Below, piece by piece: positions 28,072-37,344 of a stretch of DNA of 43,345 bases; positions within the stretch are counted from its first letter, which is position 1; each line of letters begins with the position of its first letter. Location of the stretch: contig CALZJE010000021.1 in assembly GCA_945787715.1 (NCBI GenBank), positions 1-43,345 on the forward strand. Direction: 5' to 3'. Position numbers and translations under genes: made by a program. This DNA is from an uncultured Ectothiorhodospiraceae bacterium (GTDB lineage: Bacteria > Pseudomonadota > Gammaproteobacteria > S012-40). The notes beneath the pieces are model-generated. The model was not told where the DNA came from. It saw nothing but the letters and a program-made list of their open reading frames with translations, and searched no databases.

Positions 28072-28138
28072 TACCTAGATCCTGCAAGTGATCTAGGTAT
28101 CATTAACAACGGGTTTTCATTTTTTGTATAAAAAACCC
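28072..28138. repeat. Two hairpins between coaD and the ferredoxin gene
   Basis: The first pairs TACCTAGATC (28072-28081) with GATCTAGGTA (28090-28099) around an 8-base loop. The second pairs GGGTTTT (28111-28117) with AAAACCC (28132-28138). They separate two genes of the same orientation and may attenuate or stabilise the transcript. Confidence 0.5.
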
Positions 28139-28163
28139 ACGACTCAATCCTTTGGGCGACATT

Positions 28164-28643
<480 letters not shown>

Positions 28644-28747
28644 TTATCACCCCTACAGAATCAAAAAGGGTATGTTAACCGAATAGCGATCAATTCACAC
28701 GGATTTACCCAATAGATCATTTTTCAACCTAGGCGTCTGTCAGACAT

Positions 28748-29332
28748 CTAGCCAATCTGAAAAAGCATGTACCGCACTTGCCCTGCTGTTTTTTCTTTTT
28801 TTAGTTGCCAATTTTTTGGCAAATCCTGCAAAGTTAATTGCTTTTCCATCTCAATATAAATCAGCGAATCCGACTTGAAAATATTTTCCGTCGACAATGC
28901 AGCTAATATTTTCGGCAAGAATTCTTTCTGAAACGGAGGGTCGAGAAAAACAATATCGTATTTACTGCTATCACCATGGCTTTGCAGAAAACTAAAAGCG
29001 TCGGCTTGAATGCAATGTACACTATCAGTTTTTAAAATTTCCGCATTAGATTTGATTTGCGATATTGCTTTTGGATGTTCATCAACAAAAGTAATTGAAG
29101 CCGCACCGCGAGAAAGCGCTTCAAATCCCAGTGCCCCACTACCAGCGAATAAATCGAGGCAATGAGCGCCAATAACATCGAACTGCAACCAATTAAACAA
29201 AGTTTCTCGGATACGATCAGAGGTTGGCCGTAAACTCTGAATAGCGGGGAAGTCTAATTTCCTTCCCCGCCATTCACCTCCAATGATTCGAAGTTGATTA
29301 CTCTGCTTTTGCTTGAGCTTTGCTCGTATCAC
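28748..29332 (-). CDS. rsmD: 16S rRNA (guanine966-N2)-methyltransferase
   Basis: About 194 residues. It methylates G966 of 16S rRNA using SAM. Motifs: LRIIGGEWRGRKLDFP, LRPTSDRIRETLFNWL, the SAM-binding LDLFAGSGALGFEALSRGA, and catalytic DPPF (DIVFLDPPFQKE). There is no ATG before the conserved LRIIGG; candidates are GTG at 29332 (chosen) and TTG at 29338. The start overlaps the end of the M16 gene by 35 bases, so translation is probably coupled. The order M16-M16-rsmD-coaD is common in gammaproteobacteria. Confidence 0.93.
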   Translation of the reverse strand: MIRAKLKQKQSNQLRIIGGEWRGRKLDFPAIQSLRPTSDRIRETLFNWLQFDVIGAHCLDLFAGSGALGFEALSRGAASITFVDEHPKAISQIKSNAEILKTDSVHCIQADAFSFLQSHGDSSKYDIVFLDPPFQKEFLPKILAALSTENIFKSDSLIYIEMEKQLTLQDLPKNWQLKKEKTAGQVRYMLFQIG

Positions 29333-30614
29333 CCACAATCACCGTCACTAATTTATCGGGATTTACCCTGCGCTGAAATGCATCTTTCACCTGTGCAAGC
29401 GTTACTGCTTCAACGTTGGAAATAAACGTTTCCAGGTAATCCAAAGGCTGATTATAAAATCCAATAGACGCTAGATTTTCAACCATGCTTTTATTGCTTG
29501 CGATTCGTAACGCAAAACCACCGACAAGATTCTTTTTCGCTGCAATCAAATCTTTTTCCGAGGGGCCATTTTTCACAAAATCAGCGACAACATCATGCAG
29601 CACCTTCAATGCCGCATCTGCGGACTCGTTTTTAGTCTGCAGGCCTAGTAAGAATGGACCTTGTTGTCGCATAGGAATGAAGTAACTGTAAGAACTGTAT
29701 GCTAATCCACGTTTTTCTCGAATTTCATCGAAAAGCTTGGACACCATGCCACTTCCACCCAGTACATGATTACCTACATAAAGAGGAAAATAGTCTGCAT
29801 CACCGCGCTTAATTCCTGGCTGACCAACCATGATGTGACTTTGGGAAGATGGAAAAGCGATCTCAATCTTATCAGCTTTATCGAGTTTATTTACTTCAGG
29901 AATAGCCTCGGCAATACTACCTACAGATAGATCTGCAACAACATCATTTACCAACTTTTCTGCCTGTTCACGATCCAATGCACCAACCAGGGCAATGACT
30001 GCATTTTTGGCAACAAAATATTGTTGATAGAATGCTTTTAGATCGGCAATTGTCATCGCCTGAACGGTCTCTATTTCACCTGTAGTTTCACTCGCATAGG
30101 GATGATCACCATATAAAGCAGAGTAAAATACTTTATCAGAAATAGCATCGGGGGATTGCTTTTGCCTTTCCAAACCAATGAGCAGACGCTTTCTCTCACG
30201 CTCGAAGGCATCTTTAGGAAATGTTGGATTTGTTAAAACCGTAGTGAAAGTTGTTAACGCAGTTTTTAAAAGTTTTTCATCCGTTAAACTGCGCAAACTC
30301 ATGACAGACATATCACGATGTGAGCTGTTACTAAACACAGCACCCACGCCATCAAACCTTGCTGCAATTTCTCCTGAATCCCAATTGCCGGCACCTTCAG
30401 CTAACATTCCGTTAGTCATCAGCGCGACGCCTTTCTTATCACCATCACGTGCAGCACCGGCATCAAAAACAATACGCAAATCCATCATCGGTAACTCAGG
30501 TGCAGGATAAAAATAAACGCGTACGCCATTATCTGTCACCCAGTGTTGAATCTTTTCACCAGCTTGTGAAGTGAACGAAACGAATGCAAGAACTAAAAAA
30601 AGAAATTTAACCAC
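29298..30614 (-). CDS. M16 peptidase-family protein lacking the zinc motif
   Basis: About 438 residues from GTG 30614, chosen because AGGAGGG lies seven bases upstream; a GTG at 30632 would put that site inside the gene. It has a signal peptide (FLFLVLAFVSFTSQA). The M16 fold is clear (DNGVRVYFYPAPELPMMDLRIVFDAGAARDGDKKGVALMTNGMLAEGAG, later KEKRGLAYSSYSYFIP-type text), but the HxxEH motif is absent: the position reads LMTNGMLAEG. This is the usual non-catalytic partner subunit of a two-gene M16 peptidase. It overlaps the catalytic gene by 8 bases upstream and rsmD downstream. Confidence 0.9.
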   Translation of the reverse strand: MVKFLFLVLAFVSFTSQAGEKIQHWVTDNGVRVYFYPAPELPMMDLRIVFDAGAARDGDKKGVALMTNGMLAEGAGNWDSGEIAARFDGVGAVFSNSSHRDMSVMSLRSLTDEKLLKTALTTFTTVLTNPTFPKDAFERERKRLLIGLERQKQSPDAISDKVFYSALYGDHPYASETTGEIETVQAMTIADLKAFYQQYFVAKNAVIALVGALDREQAEKLVNDVVADLSVGSIAEAIPEVNKLDKADKIEIAFPSSQSHIMVGQPGIKRGDADYFPLYVGNHVLGGSGMVSKLFDEIREKRGLAYSSYSYFIPMRQQGPFLLGLQTKNESADAALKVLHDVVADFVKNGPSEKDLIAAKKNLVGGFALRIASNKSMVENLASIGFYNQPLDYLETFISNVEAVTLAQVKDAFQRRVNPDKLVTVIVGDTSKAQAKAE

Positions 30615-32022
30615 CGTGACGCCCTCCTGCACTTCTTACTCGTGGTTTGCTGGAATCGAGCGGTTGTGGATCGAGCACCGCCACCGTCAAATTATCATCA
30701 ATTAAGTACTTCTTAGCCACGGCTTGTATTTGCTCTTTAGTTACGCTGTTAATGTTATTGATATATTGATCAGCCAATTTCCAACTCATATTAGTTGTCT
30801 CCAAACGACCAATAGACATTGCTTGGTAGAATATTGAATCCTTCTCATAAACTTTTCCAGCGACAACTTGCGCTTTTACACGTTCCAGCTCCACATCTGA
30901 CACAATTTCAGATTGAATAATTTTAATCTGCTCACGTACCGCTTGCTCCAAATTGTCAACGGTATGACCTTGCGATGGTGTACCGCTAAACATGAACAAT
31001 TCACGCCCTGGCGTAAACGCATCATAACCAGAACCGATACTTGCTGCGACTTGTTGTTCACGCACTAGGCTTGTTTCCAGCCTGGCACTAATACCACCAT
31101 CCAGCACACCCACTAACACTTCTAGCGCATAAGGCTCCCAATCTTCATTACTGTCACCCAATGATGCGGCTTGGTAGCCCATTATCATATAGGGAACTTG
31201 TGCGGGTGCTTTTACTGTTAGTCGACGAAGTCCTTTCTGCTGAATCTCTTTTCTGGGTTTTATCTCGGGGAGTGGTGCGGCATTTAATGGACCAAAATGC
31301 TCCTCCGCCAATGCAAAAACTTCATCAGCTTGAACGTCACCAACAACAACGACCGTTGCGTTATTTGGGCGATACCATGCGTCATACCATTTTTTTAGAT
31401 CGTGAACATTCATATTCTCTAGATCATTCATCCAACCAATCACTGGTGCATGGTATGGGCTATTCACATAAGCAGCCGCGCTAAATTGTTCGTAAGTCAG
31501 CGATTGAGGATTGTCCTCTGTGCGCATGCGACGCTCTTCCATCACCACTTGAATCTCTTTTTTAAACTCTTCTTCCAGAAAAATAATATTGCGCATTCGG
31601 TCTGCTTCAAGCTCGAAGCTTACAGGCAAACGGCGCTTTTCCATTTGCTGGAAATAAGCCGTGTAGTCTCTCCCGGTAAAGGCGTTTTCTCTTCCGCCAT
31701 TTTCAGCAATGATTTTTGAAAACTGATTAGGCGCGAGCTTTTCTGTCCCCTTGAACATCATGTGCTCTAACACATGAGATAAACCCGTTACCCCGCTATG
31801 CTCTGAACTACTTCCAACTTTGTACCAAACTTGGGAGACCATCACCGGTGCTCGATGATCCTCTTTCACAATAACCTTTAAGCCATTGCTGAGTGTTTTT
31901 TCATAAACGTTGAAATCAGCATAACGTTTGATCGGTTTAGACATATCAGGCATCGATGGCGTTGTTGCACATCCTGATAAGGCAAATAATCCCAGACTAG
32001 CCAGGAATAAAAGTTTTTTCAT
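30607..32022 (-). CDS. Zinc M16 family peptidase (catalytic subunit), lipoprotein
   Basis: 471 residues. The signal ends in a lipobox (ALSGC, Cys18). The inverzincin motif HVLEH (His83, Glu86, His87) in GLSHVLEHMMFKGT is intact, with the third ligand expected at Glu162/163 in QVVMEERRM. The rest follows the M16 (pitrilysin-like) pattern: NAFTGRDYTAYFQQM, a WYDAWYRPNNATVVVVGD segment, and a second-half YDAFTPGRELFMFSGTP. It should act at the periplasmic face as a heterodimer with the next gene, which lacks the zinc site. Substrates are unknown. It is divergent from ftsY. Confidence 0.95.
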   Translation of the reverse strand: MKKLLFLASLGLFALSGCATTPSMPDMSKPIKRYADFNVYEKTLSNGLKVIVKEDHRAPVMVSQVWYKVGSSSEHSGVTGLSHVLEHMMFKGTEKLAPNQFSKIIAENGGRENAFTGRDYTAYFQQMEKRRLPVSFELEADRMRNIIFLEEEFKKEIQVVMEERRMRTEDNPQSLTYEQFSAAAYVNSPYHAPVIGWMNDLENMNVHDLKKWYDAWYRPNNATVVVVGDVQADEVFALAEEHFGPLNAAPLPEIKPRKEIQQKGLRRLTVKAPAQVPYMIMGYQAASLGDSNEDWEPYALEVLVGVLDGGISARLETSLVREQQVAASIGSGYDAFTPGRELFMFSGTPSQGHTVDNLEQAVREQIKIIQSEIVSDVELERVKAQVVAGKVYEKDSIFYQAMSIGRLETTNMSWKLADQYINNINSVTKEQIQAVAKKYLIDDNLTVAVLDPQPLDSSKPRVRSAGGRHGG

Positions 32023-32337
32023 TGAATCACACCTATTTCAAATAAACTCTAAAAGGGTTAAAAGTAGTTGTCCAAGTTATATAATTCTTCAGATTGTGTC
32101 AGAGTTGCTCAAGGACTAATTAAGTCGTGCATCGTGCAAATCTGGGGCAAGCTAAATAGCTACTAAGTTTCAAAGCGTTAAGATACAGCAACAGAGAGAC
32201 TATTCAAGACTCTTCCACACAATCTGGATTGTTTGTCGTAATAAATGATACGATTCACCACGTTTCACTAAAGTGTGTCTCTTTTTAATACAGACATGCC
32301 TTATACATACCAGCTATAGACAGGAAGCAGTAACAAT
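32023..32337. other. Divergent promoter region between the M16 genes and ftsY
   Basis: 315 bases, no gene. A TATAAT hexamer occurs on the plus strand at 32080-32085 without a good -35 box. An AGGAAGCAG ribosome site for ftsY lies at the right end. No known operator was recognised. Confidence 0.5.
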
Positions 32338-33318
32338 ATGTTCGGTTTTGGAAAAAATAAAAAATCAGATGATGAGAACAATGAGAAAAAAGGGTTTTTT
32401 TCTCGCTTAAAAAATGGGCTATCCCGGACACGCTCCAGCTTTACTAAAAGCCTGACCAATCTCGTTCTTGGTCGGAAAACCATCGATGATGAATTATTAG
32501 AAGAGATTGAAACACTGCTTCTCACTTCAGACGTGGGGATGGAAGCAACACAACAGATTATCTCAGACCTTACTGCGAGGTTAGAGCGGCAACAGCTTAA
32601 CGATGACAATGCATTATTCGACGCATTAAAAGAAGATATGATGCTAATTCTGCAACCCAGTAATCAGCCATTGATTATAAATGAACAGAAAAAACCTTAC
32701 GTCATTTTAATGGTCGGCATTAACGGTGTTGGAAAAACAACCACTATTGGCAAGCTGGCGCAAAAATACAAACAAGATGGAAAATCAGTCATGCTGGCCG
32801 CCGGAGATACTTTTCGTGCAGCGGCTGTTGAGCAATTACAAAGCTGGGGGAAAAGAAATGATGTGCCCGTTATCGCTCAGCATAGCGGTGCTGATTCAGC
32901 AGCGGTTATTTTCGATGCACTCGAAGCGGCGAAAGCCAGAAATGTAGATGTGCTAATTGCTGACACTGCAGGTCGATTACACACACAAAATAATCTAATG
33001 GAAGAGTTGAAGAAAATTAAGCGTGTTATGAGCAAGCTGGATGAAGAAGCGCCTCACGAAGTCATGTTAGTTGTAGATGCGGGTACTGGCCAAAATGCAC
33101 TTGCTCAAGCCAGTCAATTTAACGAAGCGGTGGAAGTTACCGGTATCACACTGACAAAACTTGATGGAACAGCAAAAGGTGGGATTATGTTCGCCATTGC
33201 TAAAAACCTTGGCATTCCCATTCGTTTTATTGGCATTGGTGAAAACATCGACGATTTGCGTCAATTTGATGCCGAAGAATTCGTTACAGCCCTGCTCTCC
33301 CGCGAGAGTGAGGACTAA
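32338..33318 (+). CDS. ftsY: Signal recognition particle receptor FtsY
   Basis: 326 residues. It is the membrane-associated SRP-GTPase that receives ribosome-SRP complexes for co-translational insertion. The NG domain is complete: N-domain helices (~40-105), G1 GINGVGKTTTIGKLA, the DTFRAAAVEQLQ segment, G3 DTAGRLHTQ, and G4 TKLDGTAKGG. The acidic N-terminal A domain of E. coli (about 200 residues) is almost absent: only ~35 residues precede the N domain, including a basic amphipathic stretch (FFSRLKNGLSRTRSS) that could bind lipid. It starts the ftsY-ftsE-ftsX run. Confidence 0.97.
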   Translation: MFGFGKNKKSDDENNEKKGFFSRLKNGLSRTRSSFTKSLTNLVLGRKTIDDELLEEIETLLLTSDVGMEATQQIISDLTARLERQQLNDDNALFDALKEDMMLILQPSNQPLIINEQKKPYVILMVGINGVGKTTTIGKLAQKYKQDGKSVMLAAGDTFRAAAVEQLQSWGKRNDVPVIAQHSGADSAAVIFDALEAAKARNVDVLIADTAGRLHTQNNLMEELKKIKRVMSKLDEEAPHEVMLVVDAGTGQNALAQASQFNEAVEVTGITLTKLDGTAKGGIMFAIAKNLGIPIRFIGIGENIDDLRQFDAEEFVTALLSRESED

Positions 33319-33332
33319 CTTCCTAACGTACT

Positions 33333-34019
33333 ATGATCAAACTGCAGAAAGTACGGAAACGTTATTTCGATAATCACGCAGCATTAAGAGGCATTGATTT
33401 AGAGATAAAAGCCGAAGAGATGGTGTTTTTGACGGGTCACTCCGGTGCGGGCAAAAGCACACTACTGCGGCTGATAGCCCTACTTGAGCGCCCATCGGCA
33501 GGAAAAGTAATATTTGATGGAGTTGACCTAGCCACATTAGCACCCAATAAAATCCCACAACACAGAAGACGTGTTGGTGTCATCTTCCAAAATCCTACAC
33601 TGCTTTATGATCGATCTGTTTACGAAAATATTGCACTTCCACTGCAAGTAAATGGTTACACACCTACAGAAATTCAAAGCCGGGTACAAGCCTCACTGGA
33701 TTTGGTTGGACTATTAAAAAAAGCAAATAAAAATCCTGTTATCCTCTCAGGTGGAGAGCAACAACGAGTCGGGATAGCCAGAGCTATTGTGACACGCCCT
33801 GATGTTATATTGGCAGATGAACCCACTGGAAATCTGGATCCAGAGCTATCCAGAGATATCATGAATTTATTTAGGCGCTTAAATCAGGTAGGTATAACTT
33901 TGCTTATTGCTACTCACGACCTTGAGTTGATCAAGTCCTTTGATTTCAAGCAAGTTGAGCTGAAAAATGGCTTAGTTTATTCACCAGATAACGCTTCACC
34001 TGCTGGAGTAGTCATCTAG
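33333..34019 (+). CDS. ftsE: Cell division ATP-binding protein FtsE
   Basis: 228 residues. It is the ABC ATPase of the FtsEX complex, which activates septal peptidoglycan hydrolases through periplasmic partners. Walker [13 protein letters not shown]-loop VIFQNPTLL, signature [14 protein letters not shown], Walker [14 protein letters not shown] and the switch His (ATHD) are all present. It starts 14 bases after ftsY without a clear ribosome site, so re-initiation is likely, and its TAG stop overlaps the ftsX GTG start by one base. Confidence 0.97.
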   Translation: MIKLQKVRKRYFDNHAALRGIDLEIKAEEMVFLTGHSGAGKSTLLRLIALLERPSAGKVIFDGVDLATLAPNKIPQHRRRVGVIFQNPTLLYDRSVYENIALPLQVNGYTPTEIQSRVQASLDLVGLLKKANKNPVILSGGEQQRVGIARAIVTRPDVILADEPTGNLDPELSRDIMNLFRRLNQVGITLLIATHDLELIKSFDFKQVELKNGLVYSPDNASPAGVVI

Positions 34020-35077
34020 TGATATCGAAAAAAACCCGCGGCGCTACACAAAAGCCGCCTACAGATTCCTCTCAAAAACCGAGAGAACCGTATAAAGTAG
34101 AAAAGAGTAAAATAGAAAAAAAGAAGACTACCGCAGCAGCAACAAATCCTGCGGAGCGATCGAGACTAAGAATTTGGCTCTCACATCACAAGTTAGCACT
34201 TACAAATGCTATTAACCGCATAAAGAAATCCCCAATTCCTACTCTACTCACCATACTTGTTGTGGGTGTCGCTTTAGCGCTTCCTGCTTCGTTGCAAGTT
34301 ATCATCAAAAACGTTGAACCTAGCCAAACGGCATTAAGCGAACAAGCGCAAATAACGCTATTTCTTAAAATTGATAGCAAACCCGTTTCAATAGATGCTT
34401 TTGTAGACGAGTTAAAAACTCGCCAACACATAGCAGACGTACAATATATCCCCGCATCAACCGCCTGGGAGGAGTTTCAACACACCACAGGATTAAGTGG
34501 ATCATCATCATTGCTGGAAAAGAATCCGCTCCCACACACTGTCATCATTCGACCTAGTACCGAAATTATGGACGCTGACCGCATTGAAAGTCTGCGCAAT
34601 GAATTACAGGCTTTACCGTTAGTGGATCTTGCAAAAATAGATATCCTTTGGGTAGAACGCCTCTATGCTATTATCGATTTCGTAAAGCTCACTTCCATCA
34701 GCATTTCTATCTTCTTGATTTTCACTGTATTGATTGTCATTGGTAATACCATAAAAATGCTTGGCCAAAATTTCCATGATGAAATCATCGTCAGTAAATT
34801 GGTGGGAGCAAGTGATGGCTATGTCCGCAGACCGTTCCTTTACAGCGGTGTGCTCTATGGCTTTGCAGGTTCCTGCTGCGCTATCCTGTTCGTTTTTATT
34901 GGTGTTTTACTACTTACTCCACAGCTTGATCAAATTGCAGCTCTCTTTCAAACAAAGATAGATATTACTATTCTTAGCATGAGTGACATTCTATCTTTGT
35001 TATTTATTGGAATAATTCTCGGACTTGGCGGGGCTTGGATATCAGCTAACCGCCTTATTAACAAAATGGCAGTCTAA
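34019..35077 (+). CDS. ftsX: Cell division membrane protein FtsX
   Basis: 352 residues, GTG start overlapping the ftsE stop (TAGTG). A Lys/Pro/Thr-rich cytoplasmic N-terminus (~1-55) precedes TM1 (IPTLLTILVVGVALALPASL). A periplasmic domain (~100-215) with ITLFLKIDSKPVS and KTRQHIADVQYI follows, then TM2 (ISISIFLIFTVLIVIGNTI), the cytoplasmic loop DEIIVSKLVGASDGYVRRPF, TM3 and TM4. The segment VSKLVGASDGYVRRPFLYSGVLYG is the family signature. With FtsE it couples ATP hydrolysis to amidase/hydrolase activation at the septum. Confidence 0.96.
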   Translation: MISKKTRGATQKPPTDSSQKPREPYKVEKSKIEKKKTTAAATNPAERSRLRIWLSHHKLALTNAINRIKKSPIPTLLTILVVGVALALPASLQVIIKNVEPSQTALSEQAQITLFLKIDSKPVSIDAFVDELKTRQHIADVQYIPASTAWEEFQHTTGLSGSSSLLEKNPLPHTVIIRPSTEIMDADRIESLRNELQALPLVDLAKIDILWVERLYAIIDFVKLTSISISIFLIFTVLIVIGNTIKMLGQNFHDEIIVSKLVGASDGYVRRPFLYSGVLYGFAGSCCAILFVFIGVLLLTPQLDQIAALFQTKIDITILSMSDILSLLFIGIILGLGGAWISANRLINKMAV

Positions 35078-35155
35078 GCTAACGAAAAATAACCAATTTT
35101 TTCAATGATATAGCTCATATTCAATAATTAAAGATTTTGCGAACCAACCCGATTA

Positions 35156-35182
35156 TTAGCACTCTAATCCTTTGAGTGCTAA
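35156..35182 (+). promoter_or_regulatory. CIRCE operator (HrcA site) upstream of rpoH
   Basis: TTAGCACTC (35156-35164), nine bases, GAGTGCTAA (35174-35182): a perfect match to the CIRCE consensus in both arms and in spacing. CIRCE is bound by the heat-shock repressor HrcA, classically in front of groESL and dnaK. Here it lies about 80 bases before rpoH. Confidence 0.93.
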
Positions 35183-35185
35183 ATA

Positions 35186-35215
35186 TTGGCAGACTGGCGT
35201 AGAGAGTGCTAATAT
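35186..35215 (+). promoter_or_regulatory. Sigma70-like promoter overlapping a degenerate second CIRCE
   Basis: TTGGCA (35186-35191), 18 bases, TAATAT (35210-35215) make a plausible promoter for rpoH. Inside it a third exact half-site GAGTGCTAA (35204-35212) is paired, at CIRCE spacing, with TTGGCAGAC (35186-35194), which matches the left arm at six of nine positions. HrcA binding here would block RNA polymerase directly. Confidence 0.6.
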
Positions 35216-35261
35216 GTAGTCAGCATGACTTTTTAAAGATGCATATATGGAGGCCCAATTA

Positions 35262-36119
35262 GTGACATCGAATATAAACGCATTGGATTTGGCAGTACCT
35301 CAAGGCAACATTGAGAGCTTTATTCATTATGTGAAACAAATTCCAGTACTCAGCGTAGAGGAAGAGCGAGAGTTAGCTTATCGGCTACAAAATGAGCATG
35401 ATCTGGATGCTGCACGTCAGCTTGTTATTTCGCATATGCGCTTTGTAGTACATGTAGCTCGCGGATATTCCGGCTACGGCTTACCTCAAGCAGACTTAAT
35501 TCAAGAAGGCAATATAGGCTTGATGAAAGCGGTTAAGCGCTTCGACCCAAGCAAAGAAGTTCGTCTTGTCTCTTTTGCGGTTCACTGGATCAAAGCTGAA
35601 ATCCACGAATTTATATTGAAGAATTGGAAGATCGTCAAAATTGCGACAACCAAATCTCAGCGTAAACTTTTCTTCAACCTGAGAAAGTCTAAAAAGCGCT
35701 TAGGCTGGTTTACTCAGGAAGAAGTAGAAGCAGTAGCTAGAGACCTTGATGTTTCTGAAAGCACAGTTCGTGAAATGGAATCTCGCTTGGGCAATATAGA
35801 TGCTTCGTTTGACGGATATGGCGACCAAGATGACGATTCATCTGATTATTTAGCGCCATCGTCCTACATTGTAGCCAATGACTCAGATCCTGCATTGCTG
35901 ATAGAGTCCACTAATTGGAACGAACAAAGCAACAACAACCTAAATGACGCACTTGCTGACCTGGATGATAGAAGCCGCGACATTCTTAACAAGCGTTGGT
36001 TGTCTGAAAGCAAATCAACACTTCAAGAATTGGCTGCGCAGTACAACGTGTCTGCAGAGCGTGTTCGTCAACTTGAAAAGAATGCGATGAAAAAACTTAA
36101 AGCAACACTTGCTGCTTAA
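35262..36119 (+). CDS. rpoH: RNA polymerase sigma-32 (heat shock) factor
   Basis: 285 residues from GTG 35262, chosen because GGAGG lies eight bases upstream and the resulting start ([16 protein letters not shown]) aligns with E. coli RpoH (284 residues); an ATG at 35247 lacks a ribosome site and contains this one. It directs transcription of chaperone and protease genes. Region 2 ([41 protein letters not shown]), the RpoH box [18 protein letters not shown] and region 4.2 ([29 protein letters not shown]) are intact. Upstream are CIRCE elements, implying HrcA control. It follows ftsX by about 185 bases, the conserved ftsYEX-rpoH order. Confidence 0.96.
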   Translation: MTSNINALDLAVPQGNIESFIHYVKQIPVLSVEEERELAYRLQNEHDLDAARQLVISHMRFVVHVARGYSGYGLPQADLIQEGNIGLMKAVKRFDPSKEVRLVSFAVHWIKAEIHEFILKNWKIVKIATTKSQRKLFFNLRKSKKRLGWFTQEEVEAVARDLDVSESTVREMESRLGNIDASFDGYGDQDDDSSDYLAPSSYIVANDSDPALLIESTNWNEQSNNNLNDALADLDDRSRDILNKRWLSESKSTLQELAAQYNVSAERVRQLEKNAMKKLKATLAA

Positions 36120-36143
36120 AAAATAACTTTATTATTCGTAAAA

Positions 36144-36168
36144 GCCTCAACTAGACTCTAGTTGGGGC
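36144..36168 (+). terminator. Terminator after rpoH
   Basis: A ten-pair stem (36144-36153 with 36159-36168, one G-T pair) and a five-base loop are followed by TTTTTTTT. It lies about 25 bases after the rpoH stop; the convergent DUF2461 gene ends six bases further on. Confidence 0.93.
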
Positions 36169-36173
36169 TTTTT

Positions 36174-36896
36174 TTATTTTCCTAGAAAAGGCCGTTGAGA
36201 ATGAAAAGGCAAATCTAAAGCCCTAGTAATAAATTCCACAAATGGAGAAGCCGCTTTAAAGGTTTTATTCACCTCTGATATAAACTCTGGCTTCAAAACC
36301 ATATCAGGATCAACTGAGCGCATAACAAAAAAACTCTTGCGTTTTAAATCATCGATAAAACGATGTTCAGCGTCAAACCCTCTCGGCGGACGTTTTAAAC
36401 CATCCCCCGAAATACCATCAAAATACTTAAGCAAAGTTTTGTTCTTTTTGATCTTGTCCCACTGCTTATCTTTCTCCACGATGGCAGTTCGGATTTTAAA
36501 CAATACATCATTGGGCGGCATCCAAACACCTGCGCCAAAAAAAACTTCATTAGGCTCTAAGTGAACATAATAACCCGGCGCATGTGCATCCTTTCCTGCA
36601 GAATGCCGAAACTGACAACCTACATTTTCTTTATACGGGCGTTTGTCTTTTGAAAACCGACAATCTCGATAAATGCGAAACATGGAGCCACCATTCCGTC
36701 GCGGATCTGCAACAAAACAATCCGCATACTTATCAAGTTTTTCGCCCATCGACATTATAAATTCCACCATAGGCTCAGCAATATTGCTGACATAGCGTGG
36801 TTTATTTTCGCTAAACCACTCACGATTATTATTTTTCGAAAGCTCGGTAAGAAACTGAAAAAGTTCAGGTGGAAAGCCTGAAAAGGATGAAGTCAT
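36174..36896 (-). CDS. DUF2461 domain protein
   Basis: 240 residues, no signal or membrane segment. The pattern FSGFPPELFQFLTELSKNNNREWFSENKPRY at the N-terminus, MFRIYRDCRFSKDKRPYKENVGCQF in the middle and GYYVHLEPNEVFFGAGVWMPP identify the DUF2461 (TIGR02453) family, which has no established function. GGGAGA lies upstream of the ATG at 36896. It is convergent with rpoH and upstream (same strand order) of nothing obvious; the cytochrome gene precedes it by 49 bases and may be co-transcribed. Confidence 0.9.
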   Translation of the reverse strand: MTSSFSGFPPELFQFLTELSKNNNREWFSENKPRYVSNIAEPMVEFIMSMGEKLDKYADCFVADPRRNGGSMFRIYRDCRFSKDKRPYKENVGCQFRHSAGKDAHAPGYYVHLEPNEVFFGAGVWMPPNDVLFKIRTAIVEKDKQWDKIKKNKTLLKYFDGISGDGLKRPPRGFDAEHRFIDDLKRKSFFVMRSVDPDMVLKPEFISEVNKTFKAASPFVEFITRALDLPFHSQRPFLGK

Positions 36897-36945
36897 TGAT
36901 ATCTCCCATGTATTTTATATTTTATTTGCGGGCACTGAAAAAAGG

Positions 36946-37344
36946 CTAAAATTTAGAAGAAAAATCTGACGCACGAAGTATTAGTATATAGTCAACCAAC
37001 TTCTCAATGGCTTCAGATGATACACGCTTCTCTAATGGAGCCATTCCCTCGCCTCCCTTCCAGGTATACCAATTACCTTTACTCCCTTTTTTAACACGTT
37101 CAATCAATAATGCTCGTGCGTCTTCTGTTGGTGCATCTTTATAACGTTCCGCTATATCCATCCATGATGGCCCAATAACAGTGCCATTAGTGCGATGGCA
37201 TTCAATACAACCATGGGCTTGTCCTAATTTAAATAACTCTGTTTTTGCGTTATTCAAAACAGGCGAGCTTGCCTGTTGCTCACAACCTGCGAACAGTCCA
37301 ACGAATAAGCTTACTATCAATACCGAACTGTATTTAATACTCAT
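36946..37344 (-). CDS. c-type cytochrome lipoprotein
   Basis: 132 residues from ATG 37344, chosen for its AAGAAGG site; an upstream ATG at 37362 would place that site inside the gene. A lipoprotein signal ends at LFAGC (Cys21). One heme-binding motif CIECH (Cys46, Cys49, His50) lies in GQAHGCIECHRTNGTVIGPSW, and the probable axial Met is Met101 (GGEGMAPLEKRVSS), as in cytochrome c551/c552-type (class I) proteins. It should be a small membrane-anchored periplasmic electron carrier. No oxidase or reductase genes adjoin it. Confidence 0.92.
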   Translation of the reverse strand: MSIKYSSVLIVSLFVGLFAGCEQQASSPVLNNAKTELFKLGQAHGCIECHRTNGTVIGPSWMDIAERYKDAPTEDARALLIERVKKGSKGNWYTWKGGEGMAPLEKRVSSEAIEKLVDYILILRASDFSSKF

